A DNA stretch of 46,723 nucleotides from JAYZDP01 sp036337765 (GCA_036337765.1 JAYZDP010000201.1:1-46723); one strand, 5' to 3'. Positions 33,127 through 42,495 are shown, counted from the stretch's first letter. Numbers and translations are program-made. The notes: generated by a model from the letters alone, not told the origin.

Positions 33127-34461
33127 TCAGTCGACCAGTGTGTAGGCGGTCTCGCGGTGATCGCTGACATCCAGGCCCACGCGTTCCGCGTGGTCCTCGA
33201 TGCGCAGGCCGATGACCGCGTCGATGATCTTCAGCAGGATGAACGACACGCCGCCCGCCCAGACGACGGTGTAGGCCACCGCCTTGATCTGGATGGGGAC
33301 CTGCCCTGGATTGCCGTAGAAGAGGCCGTTGGTGTCGTTGCCCGACACCGCGCTCGTCGCCCACAGGCCGGCGGCGATCGCGCCCCACATGCCGGCGACG
33401 CCATGCACGCCGAAAACGTCTAGCGAGTCGTCGTAGCCGAACTTGATCTTGGCGACCGAGACGGCGAAGTAGGCGGTGAGCGAGGCGCCGAAGCCGACAC
33501 CCAGAGCGCCCATCGCGCTGACCGACCCGCAGGCCGGGGTGATGGCGACGAGACCCGCGACCGCGCCGGTGATGACGCCGAGCAGAGTCGGCTTCTTCTC
33601 GAGGAACCAGTCCAGCCCACCCCAGGTCACGGCGGCCATCGCGGTGGCGATGTGAGTCACGACGAAGGCGTTGACGGCGGAGCCGTTGGCGGCCAGCGCG
33701 CTACCGGCGTTGAAACCGAACCAACCGAACCAGAGCAGGCCGGTGCCCAACACTGCGAAAGGCAGGTTGTGCGGCGGCGAGATGCTGTTCGGGTAGCCCT
33801 GGCGCTTGCCGAGCAGCAGCGCGGCGACCAGTGCGGAGATACCGGCGTTGATGTGGACCACCGTGCCACCGGCGAAGTCGAGAGCGCCCTCGCTACCGAG
33901 GCCGAAAAAGCCCTCGGCGCCGCCCCACACCCAATGACACACCGGCGCGTAGACCAGGAGCAGCCACGCCGCCGTGAACCAGCAGATGGCGCTGAACTTC
34001 ATGCGCTCGGCGAAGGCACCGATCATGAGTGCCGGGGTGATGATGGCGAACATGCCCTGGAAGACCATGAAGAGGCCACTCGGGATGGCCGTGCCGTCCC
34101 ACACCTCCTCACCGATCCCGTTCAGGAACAGATAGTCGCCACCGCCGACGATGCCGCCGAGGGTGTCGGAGCCGAAGGCCAGACTGAACCCGACGACGAC
34201 CCACAGAATGGTCATCAGCCCCATGCACAGGAAACACTGCATCAGGATCGAAAGCACGTTCTTGCGGCGTACCAGCCCGCCGTAAAAGAACGCGAGACCC
34301 GGGGTCATCAAGAGCACCAGCGCGCTGGCGGTAATGACCCAGGCGGTATCGCCCGTATCGATGCCGTCCTGCGCGGCGACGGGCACCGCGAAGGCGACCA
34401 TCAATGTGAGTGGAAGCGCCCACCGTGACAGGCGGCGCCAGCGATCGTGCGACGATTTCAT
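33127..34461 (-). CDS. amt: Ammonium transporter Amt (copy 2)
   Basis: A 444-residue Amt channel with signal peptide MKSSHDRWRRLSRWALPLTL and cleavage near VAAQDG. It is very similar to copy 1 along its whole length: both have PVCHWVWGGA, ALDFAGGTVVHINAG with the channel Asp and His, SPPHNLPFAVLG, and DVFGVHGVAG. ATG 34461 with a GGGAGGG site is chosen over a frame open to 34635. It forms a minus-strand operon with glnK. Because it is inverted relative to copy 1, the two genes bracket the urea block as a long imperfect inverted repeat. Confidence 0.95.
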   Translation of the reverse strand: MKSSHDRWRRLSRWALPLTLMVAFAVPVAAQDGIDTGDTAWVITASALVLLMTPGLAFFYGGLVRRKNVLSILMQCFLCMGLMTILWVVVGFSLAFGSDTLGGIVGGGDYLFLNGIGEEVWDGTAIPSGLFMVFQGMFAIITPALMIGAFAERMKFSAICWFTAAWLLLVYAPVCHWVWGGAEGFFGLGSEGALDFAGGTVVHINAGISALVAALLLGKRQGYPNSISPPHNLPFAVLGTGLLWFGWFGFNAGSALAANGSAVNAFVVTHIATAMAAVTWGGLDWFLEKKPTLLGVITGAVAGLVAITPACGSVSAMGALGVGFGASLTAYFAVSVAKIKFGYDDSLDVFGVHGVAGMWGAIAAGLWATSAVSGNDTNGLFYGNPGQVPIQIKAVAYTVVWAGGVSFILLKIIDAVIGLRIEDHAERVGLDVSDHRETAYTLVD

Positions 34462-34605
34462 CCGCACCCTCCCTTCAAGAATCTCATCGCGGCGCCCACC
34501 CCAAGGCCCGGTCGGCGGGCACCACACGTAGGCGTCGCTGAACCTCTTGGCTGCGCGAAACACCGACTTTTCAACAAACGAGCCCAGGGAACCAGAGGGC
34601 AAAGG

Positions 34606-34637
34606 GGGTGTCAAGGACTTACAAAAATGTGACACCC
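34606..34637 (-). promoter_or_regulatory. Inverted repeat and sigma-54-like element upstream of amt2
   Basis: GGGTGTCA (34606-34613) and TGACACCC (34630-34637) are perfect 8-bp inverted arms 16 bases apart. On the minus strand one arm runs into TGACAC-CCCCT-TTGCC, which matches sigma-54 spacing but has GA instead of the nearly invariant GG at -24. The spacer also holds ACATTTTTGT, a decamer that occurs once more at 19608 upstream of the urea operon. This is a likely control site; the sigma factor is uncertain. Confidence 0.4.
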
Positions 34638-34733
34638 AGACGAGGACAACACCCGTGAGGGGTGCAAACCCGCGTAGCAGCAGCAGATAGGATAGGTGGC
34701 CTTGCCGCCAATACCCCGGGGAGGGGACCGGTC

Positions 34734-36794
34734 ATGGAACAAAAAGGTCGCAACGTTGTGGGCTTGTCACTACTGGCGGTCGTTGCCGCGAGCCTTGCCA
34801 CGGGCGGCGCCGCCGGTCAGGACCCGCTGCAGTGGACGCCGGAGCTGAGCATGAAGTTCCGCACCGTCGGCAACCCGGCGATCACCGCCGACGGTGAACG
34901 CGCGGCATTCGAAGTCCGCGAGGCCGTGATGGAGGACGAGACCTCCGAGTACCGCACCCAGATCTGGGTCGCTCGCACCGACGGCAGTAGCACCGTGCAG
35001 TACACGCGCGCCGACACTTCGAGCACCGCGCCCGACTTCTCGGCCGACGGCAAGCTGCTCGCCTACCTGCGCAAGGCGCCGAGCGGAGACGACGACAAGG
35101 AGGTCGGCCAGGCCGCAGAGGCCAGTCAGATCTTCGTCATGTCGGTCTCCGGCGGCGAGCCGCGAGCCGTCACCGGCGCGGAAGGTGGCGTTTCCTCGTT
35201 CGCCTGGGCGCCCGCGGGACGACGCATCGCCTACGTCGGCACGGACCCGAAGAGCAAGCTCCGGAAGGAGCAGGAGAAGGAAAAGTCGTGGGTGCGGGTC
35301 GTGGACCGGGATCTGCGCCACGGCCATCTGTACGTCATCGACGTATTGGCAGCTGGAGAAGGTCTCCCCGAGCCGACACGCCTCACCGAGGGCGCCCTGC
35401 ACGTAACCTCTCTCGACTGGGCACCCGACGGCGGTCGAATCGCAATCGGTCACCGACCCGACCCGCGCATCAACAGCCGCATCTACTCCGACATCTCGGT
35501 GGTCGACGTCGATAGCGGCGAGCTGACGCCGCTGGTGACGTGGGAGGGTGCCGACGCGGCGCCACACTTCTCGCCCGACGGCGAGCGGATCGCTTTCGCC
35601 TCCCACGGCGGCGAGCGCCAGGACGTCGGGCAGACCGACGTTTTCGTAGTCGCAGCGAGCGGGGGCATCCCGAAACCGCTCGCGCACACCCCCGATCGCA
35701 GCGCGACGGTGGTGGGCTGGTCGGACGAACTCGGCGAGGTTCTAGTGACCGAGACCTTCCGCACCACGCGTCGCATCTACGGCCTCGCAGCCGACACGAG
35801 CGGCACCGGCCACAGCACGAGTCCGATGGAGGAAGTCGTCACGTCGCTGGCCATCGCCGACGAGGCGCCTGTCGGAGTTGCCGTTCTCCAGGGCCCAGAG
35901 CTTCCACCGGACGTCTACGTCGTGGATCTCGATCCCTGGCATCCAAAGCGCATCAGCGATCTCCATGCCGAGATCGAGATGCCGGCGATGGGCCGGACCG
36001 AGCTCCTCGACTGGAAGTCCGAGGACGGGCTTCAGATCGAGGGTCTTCTGACGCTGCCGGTGGGGTATCGGGAGGGCCAACGCGTTCCTCTCGTTCTCAA
36101 CGTCCACGGCGGACCGGCCGGCGCTTTCACCCGTGGCTTCACGGGAGGGCCTAGCCTCTACATGATCCAGGTCTTCGCGCAGAACGGATACGCGGTCCTG
36201 CGCCCCAACCCCCGCGGCAGCACGGGCTACGGAACGGAGTTCCGTCACGCCAACGTGGCCGATTGGGGCTACGGCGACTTCGAGGACCTGATGTCGGGGG
36301 TCGACAAGGTTGTCGCGGACGGCATCGCCGATCCACAGCGCCTGTTCCTGATGGGCTGGAGCTACGGTGGCTACATGACGTCGTTCGCGGTCACCAAGAC
36401 CGACCGCTTCCGCGCCGCGAGCATGGGGGCGGGCCTGTCGAACCTGGTGTCGATGGTGCATACCTCGGACATCCCCGACTACCTCGTCGCCCATATGGGG
36501 GGAGAGCTCTGGGACCGCTACGAGGTCTACCAAAAACACTCCGCGATCTATCGTGTCGAGCGGGTCAAGACGCCGACCCAGATCCTCCACGGCGAGAGAG
36601 ACCTACGCGTTCCGCTCAGCCAAGGTCAGGAGTTCTATCTCGCGCTCGACCGCCTCGACGTGCCGACCGAGATGGCGGTCTATCCACGCACGCCGCACGG
36701 CCCGCGTGAGCCGCGGCTGCTGATGGACGTAACGCCGCGGATCCTCGCCTGGTTCGAGAAGCACCAACCGGCCGCTCAGCCATCGGGGCCCTAG
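34734..36794 (+). CDS. Exported S9 family serine peptidase (acylaminoacyl/dipeptidyl peptidase type)
   Basis: A 686-residue prolyl-oligopeptidase-family enzyme. ATG 34734 follows GGGGAGGGG and opens a signal peptide (MEQKGRNVVGLSLLAVVAAS, cleaved near GAAGQ). Residues about 35-400 are a WD-like beta-propeller (for example APDFSADGKLLAYLRKAP and APHFSPDGERIAFASHG). The C-terminal alpha/beta hydrolase has nucleophile Ser543 in GWSYGGYM, Asp in HGERDLRVP and His in RTPHGP. It probably cleaves short peptides in the periplasm. It converges with the membrane glycosyltransferase gene, with five bases between stops. Confidence 0.93.
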   Translation: MEQKGRNVVGLSLLAVVAASLATGGAAGQDPLQWTPELSMKFRTVGNPAITADGERAAFEVREAVMEDETSEYRTQIWVARTDGSSTVQYTRADTSSTAPDFSADGKLLAYLRKAPSGDDDKEVGQAAEASQIFVMSVSGGEPRAVTGAEGGVSSFAWAPAGRRIAYVGTDPKSKLRKEQEKEKSWVRVVDRDLRHGHLYVIDVLAAGEGLPEPTRLTEGALHVTSLDWAPDGGRIAIGHRPDPRINSRIYSDISVVDVDSGELTPLVTWEGADAAPHFSPDGERIAFASHGGERQDVGQTDVFVVAASGGIPKPLAHTPDRSATVVGWSDELGEVLVTETFRTTRRIYGLAADTSGTGHSTSPMEEVVTSLAIADEAPVGVAVLQGPELPPDVYVVDLDPWHPKRISDLHAEIEMPAMGRTELLDWKSEDGLQIEGLLTLPVGYREGQRVPLVLNVHGGPAGAFTRGFTGGPSLYMIQVFAQNGYAVLRPNPRGSTGYGTEFRHANVADWGYGDFEDLMSGVDKVVADGIADPQRLFLMGWSYGGYMTSFAVTKTDRFRAASMGAGLSNLVSMVHTSDIPDYLVAHMGGELWDRYEVYQKHSAIYRVERVKTPTQILHGERDLRVPLSQGQEFYLALDRLDVPTEMAVYPRTPHGPREPRLLMDVTPRILAWFEKHQPAAQPSGP

Positions 36795-36799
36795 GACTC

Positions 36800-38128
36800 C
36801 TACTCCCAAAGGTCGATTCCGCGAAACAGCGGCTGCGCCCCGGCTCCGGAGCCGAAGGGCATCTTCCGGGGCTCGATGTCGGCGAGGTTGGCGGGCTCGA
36901 CGCTGCGCATCTCTTCCTCCGAGCCGTGGGGCACGATGTACATGGGGTGGCCGAGCCCGATCGCCACCACGATCGGCACGCGCATCACGACGAACGCCAC
37001 CACCAAGGCGCGCAGCCAGGTCGCTCCGGACCACAGGAAGCGGTCGGTCCACAACGCCACCGGCAGCGTCGCGGCATGGAGGATCACCAATGTGTGCCAG
37101 CCCTGGATCCAGACAGGAGACAGCCCGGCGGAGATCAGGATAGCGAGGCCCGACAGCAGCACGTAGCGGTAGAAGAAGGCCTCGGCGGGGCCCGCTTCGG
37201 AGGCTTCGGCAACGCGGCGACGGCTCAGGTACCAGACCGCGGCCACCACTCCTGCGAGGACGGAGGCCGCACTCAGCACGGATAGAACCGAGATGCCTGC
37301 GTCGCCGAAGAACGCCGGATCGACGATCTGCCGCACTCGTCGGCCGACATCGAGCGTCCCCAGTCGAACCCAGTAAGCCGCCGCCTTCAGCAGCGGAAAG
37401 ACCGTGACGAAGCCCGTGCCCGCAACCCCTGCGGTGCGCTCGGGCCACATGCCGCGCAGCACCCCGATCACAGTCGGCACGAGTGACACGGCACCCAGGG
37501 CGGCGCCTGCCACGATTCCGGCCCAGTTCACCGCCCGCGGCCTGTGCAACAGCCACAGTCCGGTGATCAGAAACAGCACCACACCCGAAGCGTGCAGCTG
37601 CGGAGCCAGTAGGAGCACGCAGCCGAGGACGAATGACGCCCCTGCCTTCGGCGCCTCGCGCTGTGACCAGAAGGCCCACATATGCAGCGCCGCCGGCAAC
37701 ATCAGGTAGTTGGGCTCCCAGATGAAACCGGAGTGGTACAGCCGCCATGGCGAGAGCCAGTACACCGCCAGAAAGGTGGCCGCCACCCGGTCGCCGTAGC
37801 CCTGGCGCACCACGCGCCAAAGAACCAGAACGGCGAGCAGCTGCCCCATGCCGACCACGAGACCCGGGCTGCGGTAGTCGAACCACAGCGCGAGCGGGCC
37901 CGCGATCACGAGCTGCAGAAAGCTGCCGGGAATCAAGCCACCGCCCGACATGATCTTGCCGAAAATCGCCAGCTCACCGTCGACCACCAGCTTCATTCCC
38001 AGCTTCAGGAGCACGATCTGGTCCCAGTCGATCCACGCCCGCGACCACAGCCACATCTGCAGGGCCAGGCCCAGCACCAGGATGCCGATGGCGGGGAACT
38101 GACTCGACTGGAAGCGCGATGTCGTCAT
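36800..38128 (-). CDS. Polytopic membrane protein, GT-C glycosyltransferase-like
   Basis: A 442-residue protein with about ten to twelve hydrophobic helices and an Asp-x-Asp in the first outer loop (WIDWDQIV), as in GT39/GT83 (ArnT/PMT-like) lipid-linked sugar transferases. No closer family is recognisable. ATG 38128 (MTTSRFQSSQFPAIGIL) is chosen; the longer frame overlaps the divergent SDR gene and is a low-complexity Arg-rich artefact. It may glycosylate an envelope component. The soluble C-terminal tail ends PLFRGIDLWE. Confidence 0.65.
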   Translation of the reverse strand: MTTSRFQSSQFPAIGILVLGLALQMWLWSRAWIDWDQIVLLKLGMKLVVDGELAIFGKIMSGGGLIPGSFLQLVIAGPLALWFDYRSPGLVVGMGQLLAVLVLWRVVRQGYGDRVAATFLAVYWLSPWRLYHSGFIWEPNYLMLPAALHMWAFWSQREAPKAGASFVLGCVLLLAPQLHASGVVLFLITGLWLLHRPRAVNWAGIVAGAALGAVSLVPTVIGVLRGMWPERTAGVAGTGFVTVFPLLKAAAYWVRLGTLDVGRRVRQIVDPAFFGDAGISVLSVLSAASVLAGVVAAVWYLSRRRVAEASEAGPAEAFFYRYVLLSGLAILISAGLSPVWIQGWHTLVILHAATLPVALWTDRFLWSGATWLRALVVAFVVMRVPIVVAIGLGHPMYIVPHGSEEEMRSVEPANLADIEPRKMPFGSGAGAQPLFRGIDLWE

Positions 38129-38181
38129 GCGCGGCGGGCTCAGGCTACAGTAGCCGCCCTCGACTGAGGGAGGGCTGAGAT

Positions 38182-39168
38182 ATGACGACATTCGACAATC
38201 GCATCGCGGTCGTGACCGGCGGCGGCACGGGCATGGGCCGGGCGCTGACGAGGCAACTTGCGGCCGCCGGCGCCGAGGTCGCGATCTGCGACGTCTCTGC
38301 CGAGACGATGGCCGAGACGGCTGCACTGTGCGCAGCCGAAGTCCCCGGTCGCCGCATCACGACCCACCTCTGTGACGTCTCGGTCGAGGCACAGATCGAA
38401 GCCTTCCGCGACGCCGTCGCTAGCGAGCACGACACCGAACACATCCACCTGCTCTTCAACAACGCCGGCATCGGTGGCGGCGGCAGCTTCGTTACCGACG
38501 CCCGCGCCGATTGGGACAAGACCTTCGGCGTGTGCTGGTCGGGCGTCTACTACTGCTCGCGAGCCTTCCTGCCAATGCTCATCGCCGCCGACGCGGCGCA
38601 CCTCGTCAACACCTCCAGCGTCAACGGCTTGTGGGCCAGCCTCGGCCCGAACATTGCCCACACCGCCTACAGCGCCGCGAAGTTCGCCGTGCGCGGCTTC
38701 TCCGAGGCGCTAATTAACGACTTGCACCTCAACGCTCCGCACGTCAAGGTCTCCGTCGTCATGCCGGGCCACATCGGCACCTCGATCGGTACCAACACCC
38801 AGAAGGTACTCGGCAAACCCGCCCCGATGGATCTCTCTGCGGCCGAGGTCGCGATCGCCCGCAGGCGAATCGAGCAACAGGGCGTCGACACCACGCGATC
38901 TACCGACGACGACATCCGCGCCGCCCTCGCGGAGCGGGCCCGCTCCTTCCTGGAGGACGCTCCGCTCACGGCTGACGAAGCCGCCACGAGAATCCTCGAA
39001 GGCGTGAGAGCAGAACGCTGGCGAATCCTCGTCGGCGACGACGCCGACGCCATCGATCAGGCCGTCCGCTCCACCCCCGACCAAGCATACGAGGAGTCGT
39101 TCGTCGAACGCCTGCAGGAAGAAGGGCGCTTCTGGCGCCTCGGACATCCCGCTCGGGTGTCGGGCTAG
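38182..39168 (+). CDS. SDR family oxidoreductase with C-terminal extension
   Basis: A 328-residue short-chain dehydrogenase. It has the cofactor site TGGGTGMG, LFNNAGIGGGG, catalytic Ser in NTSSVNG, and Tyr-x3-Lys in AYSAAKFA. About 80 residues follow the normal SDR core, including an acidic helix and DEAATRILEGVRAERWRILV, a layout common in longer SDRs of uncertain substrate. A GGGAGGG site precedes ATG 38182. It diverges from the membrane glycosyltransferase with a 53-base gap. Confidence 0.9.
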   Translation: MTTFDNRIAVVTGGGTGMGRALTRQLAAAGAEVAICDVSAETMAETAALCAAEVPGRRITTHLCDVSVEAQIEAFRDAVASEHDTEHIHLLFNNAGIGGGGSFVTDARADWDKTFGVCWSGVYYCSRAFLPMLIAADAAHLVNTSSVNGLWASLGPNIAHTAYSAAKFAVRGFSEALINDLHLNAPHVKVSVVMPGHIGTSIGTNTQKVLGKPAPMDLSAAEVAIARRRIEQQGVDTTRSTDDDIRAALAERARSFLEDAPLTADEAATRILEGVRAERWRILVGDDADAIDQAVRSTPDQAYEESFVERLQEEGRFWRLGHPARVSG

Positions 39169-39191
39169 GTGGACTCAACGGGGCCCCACCA

Positions 39192-40790
39192 TCACAGCTC
39201 CGGGTGCTTCAAGTGCCACTCGGTTGCCTGCTCGTAGGCGTGGCCCACACGACACAGGAGCGCCTCCGTGAGCGGCGGACCGACCAGCTGGAGGCTCAAG
39301 GGCAGGCCGTCCGGCGACATGCCGCAGGGCTGGGAGAGAGTCGGGTAGCCGTTGTAGTCCCAGACCGTGATGAACGGGCCGCAGCTGCCGAAAAACTCCA
39401 CCGGCACGCCGGCGATCCTGCCGGTGGCCGAGTCGAAGCCGCCGTAGGCGTCGTCGGGGTCATAGCGAAAAGCCTCGGTGGCGAGCGTCGGGCAGGCGAG
39501 CAGGTCGATGTGGTCGAACAATGGTCGCATCCGGCCGATCGCCCGCCGGCGAGCGAAGACCGCCTTTGCGTACTCCACCCCCGAGACCGCCGCGCCGCCG
39601 GTGAGGAACTCGCGGAAGTAGACGCCGTACTCGGCGGCGCGCGCCGGAAAAGTGTCCTCGTGCACCGCGGCAGCCTCGACGGAAGCCAGCGTGGTCCAGG
39701 CGTCCCCCTCATCGGGCTCGAGCCGCGGCACCCGAACTTCGACGATCTCGGCCCCGAGCGCGTTCAGGCGCGACACGGCCTCACTGACGGCGCTGGCGAC
39801 GTAAGGGGCTGTCCCCTCGCTCGCGAGCGACTCGTCCCAACCGATGCGCACGCCGTCGATCCCTCGTTGGAGCCCGTTCTCGTAACCGTCGACCGGATCG
39901 GGCAGCGACGTCGGGTCGAGTTCGTCGCGACCGGCTATCACGCCAAGCACCCTCGCCGCGTCGCGCACGCTGCGCGTCATCGGCCCGACGTGGTCCAGCG
40001 TCGGCGCCAGATCGAGCACGCCATTACGACTGACCCGCCCCCAGGTCGGTTTGATACCGACGAGGCCGTTGGCGCCCGACGGGTAGCGGATCGAGCCGCC
40101 GGTGTCGGTACCCAGGGAGGCGAAGCACAGGCCGGCGGCCGTCGAAGCGCCTGAGCCGCCCGAGGAGACGCCGGGCCAGCGGTCACCATCGCCCCAGGGA
40201 TTGCGGGGCACCGCGAAATCGCGGTGGTAGCCGACCATCGCCCCCTCCGTAGTAGCCAGCTTACCGAGCAGAATCCCTCCCGCAGCCTCGAGCCGCACCA
40301 CCACGGTCGCGTTGTAATCGGACGGACCCTGCTTGCGAAACGAGTGGCCCGCGGTGGTCGCGACACCCCTGGTCAGGCAGAGATCCTTGACAGCGATCGG
40401 TACCCCGTGCAGCGGCCCGAGCTGCTCGCCTGCGTCACGGCGGACGTCGGCAGCCGCGGCCCGCTCCAGGGCGCGATCGCCAGTCACCGTGATGTAGGTG
40501 TGCAGGCGCGGCTCCAGAGCTTCGAGCCGGGCCAACATGTCGCGCGTGACCTGTAGCGAGTCGAGATCGCCGCTCGCGATCCGCGCGGCCACGTCCGTGA
40601 GTGTTCTGTAGTGAAGAGGCGTCTGCGGCATGGCGGTCCCCGTGGAAGATGAATGGCCCGACACATCGGCACCCTTGTCGAGCGGCTTCGAGCAGCCGGT
40701 AGTCAGAGCACCCAGAGCAGCGCCGGTGAGCCCAACCGTCGACAGCCTGAGCAGGTCTCGGCGCGTTGTCCCCGGCACTTGCGAACTCAC
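39192..40790 (-). CDS. Amidase-signature family hydrolase, Tat-exported lipoprotein
   Basis: A 532-residue amidase. The N-terminus has TRRDLLRLS followed by a hydrophobic stretch and TTGC, a twin-arginine signal ending in a lipobox. The Ser-cisSer-Lys triad is visible as Lys135 (PIAVKDLC), Ser209 (GVSSGGSG) and nucleophile Ser233 (GTDTGGSIRYPSG). It hydrolyses amide bonds outside the cytoplasm; the substrate is unknown. GTG 40790 is the start. It converges with the SDR gene across 23 bases. Such amidases can feed ammonia to the cell, but no direct tie to the urea genes is visible. Confidence 0.92.
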   Translation of the reverse strand: MSSQVPGTTRRDLLRLSTVGLTGAALGALTTGCSKPLDKGADVSGHSSSTGTAMPQTPLHYRTLTDVAARIASGDLDSLQVTRDMLARLEALEPRLHTYITVTGDRALERAAAADVRRDAGEQLGPLHGVPIAVKDLCLTRGVATTAGHSFRKQGPSDYNATVVVRLEAAGGILLGKLATTEGAMVGYHRDFAVPRNPWGDGDRWPGVSSGGSGASTAAGLCFASLGTDTGGSIRYPSGANGLVGIKPTWGRVSRNGVLDLAPTLDHVGPMTRSVRDAARVLGVIAGRDELDPTSLPDPVDGYENGLQRGIDGVRIGWDESLASEGTAPYVASAVSEAVSRLNALGAEIVEVRVPRLEPDEGDAWTTLASVEAAAVHEDTFPARAAEYGVYFREFLTGGAAVSGVEYAKAVFARRRAIGRMRPLFDHIDLLACPTLATEAFRYDPDDAYGGFDSATGRIAGVPVEFFGSCGPFITVWDYNGYPTLSQPCGMSPDGLPLSLQLVGPPLTEALLCRVGHAYEQATEWHLKHPEL

Positions 40791-40892
40791 GCCGTCACTC
40801 TACACGCGGTCCTTGCGTGGCTCTGTGGTCGTTTTGCGCTGGCGTGGCCTGGGCTCCGGCCTCTGAGCCGACGCTGCCTAGCGGCGCACCAG

Positions 40893-41081
40893 CTAGAGAG
40901 TCGTGTCGCCGAATCCGCAGCCGAGATCAAGGATGTGCTCGCCGGGCTGCGGATCGCAGCGATCCAGAGCCGCGGCGCCGTGCGGCTCGAGGCCGACGGT
41001 CACCAGGTGCTTGAAGCGAATCCACTTGTCGGACAGAACCGTGTTCCAGGCTTCGACGATCTGGGCATTGGTTGCGCTCAT
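40893..41081 (-). pseudogene. Truncated class I SAM-dependent methyltransferase
   Basis: ATG 41081, with a GGGAGAG site, opens a 62-residue frame that contains NAQIVEAWNTVLSDKW and then motif I of SAM methyltransferases, EHILDLGCGFGDTTL, directly followed by a TAG stop. Intact relatives run to about 250-280 residues. The next 90 bases, checked in the same frame, hold two further stops and nothing resembling motifs II or III. The gene has lost its 3' three-quarters. Confidence 0.72.
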
Positions 41082-41176
41082 CGTGTCTCTCCCCTTTGCG
41101 TAGGGGCCGGTTCGGCACCTACCAACTACTTAGGAGAAGGCGGGTCGGAGTTACACCGCAGATGTACGATCGCGTC

Positions 41177-42493
41177 ATGAGTGAAACGCAGAATCGGAGG
41201 GACTTCCTGAAGGCGTCGGCGCTGGCGGCGGGCGGGGTCGCGCTCGGAGGTGCTCGCAGGACGGTGGCGGCGAACGACCGCGTCACGCTGGGCTACATCG
41301 GCACCGGCCGAATGGGTCTCGGGAACATGCGCCACCAGCTAGAGATCGACCAGGCCGACATCGCCGCGGTGTGCGACGTCTACCAGCCCAGCCTCGACAA
41401 GGCAGTGGAGATGCTCGACGGAAAAGTCGATGCCTATGTCGACTTTCGACGTCTGCTGGATCGGCAGGACATCGACGCCGTAGTGGTGTCGTCACCCGAT
41501 CACTGGCACGCGCTGCACACCGTGCTGGCCTGCGAGGCAGGCAAGGACGTCTTCGTCGAGAAGCCGTTGGCGACCTCGATCGGCGAGGGCCGCCGAATGG
41601 TGGACGTGGCGCGGCGCACGAGCCGGGTCGTGCAGGTCGGCACCATGCAACGCTCCGCTGAGCACTTCCAGCATGCCATCCAGATGGTGCGCGACGGCGC
41701 GATCGGCAAGGTCAGCTTCGTGCGCTGCTGGAACGCGTCGAACGAGTACCCGGAGGGCATCGGCAACCCTGCGGACGGTGCACCTCCGGCGGGGCTGGAC
41801 TGGGACCTGTGGTTGGGGCCCGCGCCCGAGCGGCCGTTCAACACCAACCGCTTCGGGGTCGGCGACCGCTGGTCGACCTTCCGCTTCTTCTGGGACTACG
41901 CCGGCGGCATGCTCACGGATTGGGGTATCCACCTCATGGACATCGCGATCTGGGCGATGCAGGACGAGGTGCCGAACCGGGTCACGACGTCGGGTGGCAA
42001 GTACTTCCTCAGCGATAACCGTGACACGCCGGATACCCTACAGAGCACCTACGAGTTCGACGACTGGGTGATGACTTACACCAACCAGGCCTGCAACGGG
42101 CGCGGCTTCGACGGCCGTGGCTACGGCATTCACTTTCACGGCACCGAGGGGACGATGTTCGTCGACCGTAGCGGCTTCGAGGTGATGCCCGAATACCACC
42201 GCGATCCCGATGGCATCGCGGTGCGGCCGAAGACGCCAGCGCTGCGCGGCCGCTCGATCGGCTCCGGAAATCGCGAGCACCACGAGAACTGGCTCGACTG
42301 CGTCCGGTCGCGCGAGCAGCCGATCTGCGACGTCGAGATCGGTCACCGCTCCTCGGTCCTGCCCCATCTCGGCAACATCGCCTACCGCACCGGATCGATG
42401 GTCGACTGGGACGGCGTGGCGGAGAAATGCGTCGGCAATTCGAAGGCCAACGCCCTGATCGATCGGAAGTATCGAAAGCAGTGGAGGGTCTGA
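41177..42493 (+). CDS. Tat-exported Gfo/Idh/MocA oxidoreductase
   Basis: A 438-residue NAD(P)-dependent oxidoreductase with a twin-arginine signal (NRRDFLKASALAAGG, cleaved near TVAAN). The Rossmann motif is GYIGTGRMG, the family signature is EKPLATSIGEG, and DWGIHLMDIAIW carries the likely catalytic Asp/His. Exported members act on sugars or glycans while holding their cofactor tightly. ATG 41177 is preferred; ATG 41162 is five codons upstream. It precedes the SMP-30 lactonase by two bases, so the pair probably forms a sugar-oxidation unit: dehydrogenation, then lactone opening. Confidence 0.92.
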   Translation: MSETQNRRDFLKASALAAGGVALGGARRTVAANDRVTLGYIGTGRMGLGNMRHQLEIDQADIAAVCDVYQPSLDKAVEMLDGKVDAYVDFRRLLDRQDIDAVVVSSPDHWHALHTVLACEAGKDVFVEKPLATSIGEGRRMVDVARRTSRVVQVGTMQRSAEHFQHAIQMVRDGAIGKVSFVRCWNASNEYPEGIGNPADGAPPAGLDWDLWLGPAPERPFNTNRFGVGDRWSTFRFFWDYAGGMLTDWGIHLMDIAIWAMQDEVPNRVTTSGGKYFLSDNRDTPDTLQSTYEFDDWVMTYTNQACNGRGFDGRGYGIHFHGTEGTMFVDRSGFEVMPEYHRDPDGIAVRPKTPALRGRSIGSGNREHHENWLDCVRSREQPICDVEIGHRSSVLPHLGNIAYRTGSMVDWDGVAEKCVGNSKANALIDRKYRKQWRV

Positions 42494-42495
42494 TC

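Noticed and set aside
36800..38326. Longer start for the membrane glycosyltransferase at 38326.
   Set aside because: The first 66 codons are antisense to the SDR gene and read as Arg-rich low-complexity sequence; ATG 38128 directly precedes the first hydrophobic helix.
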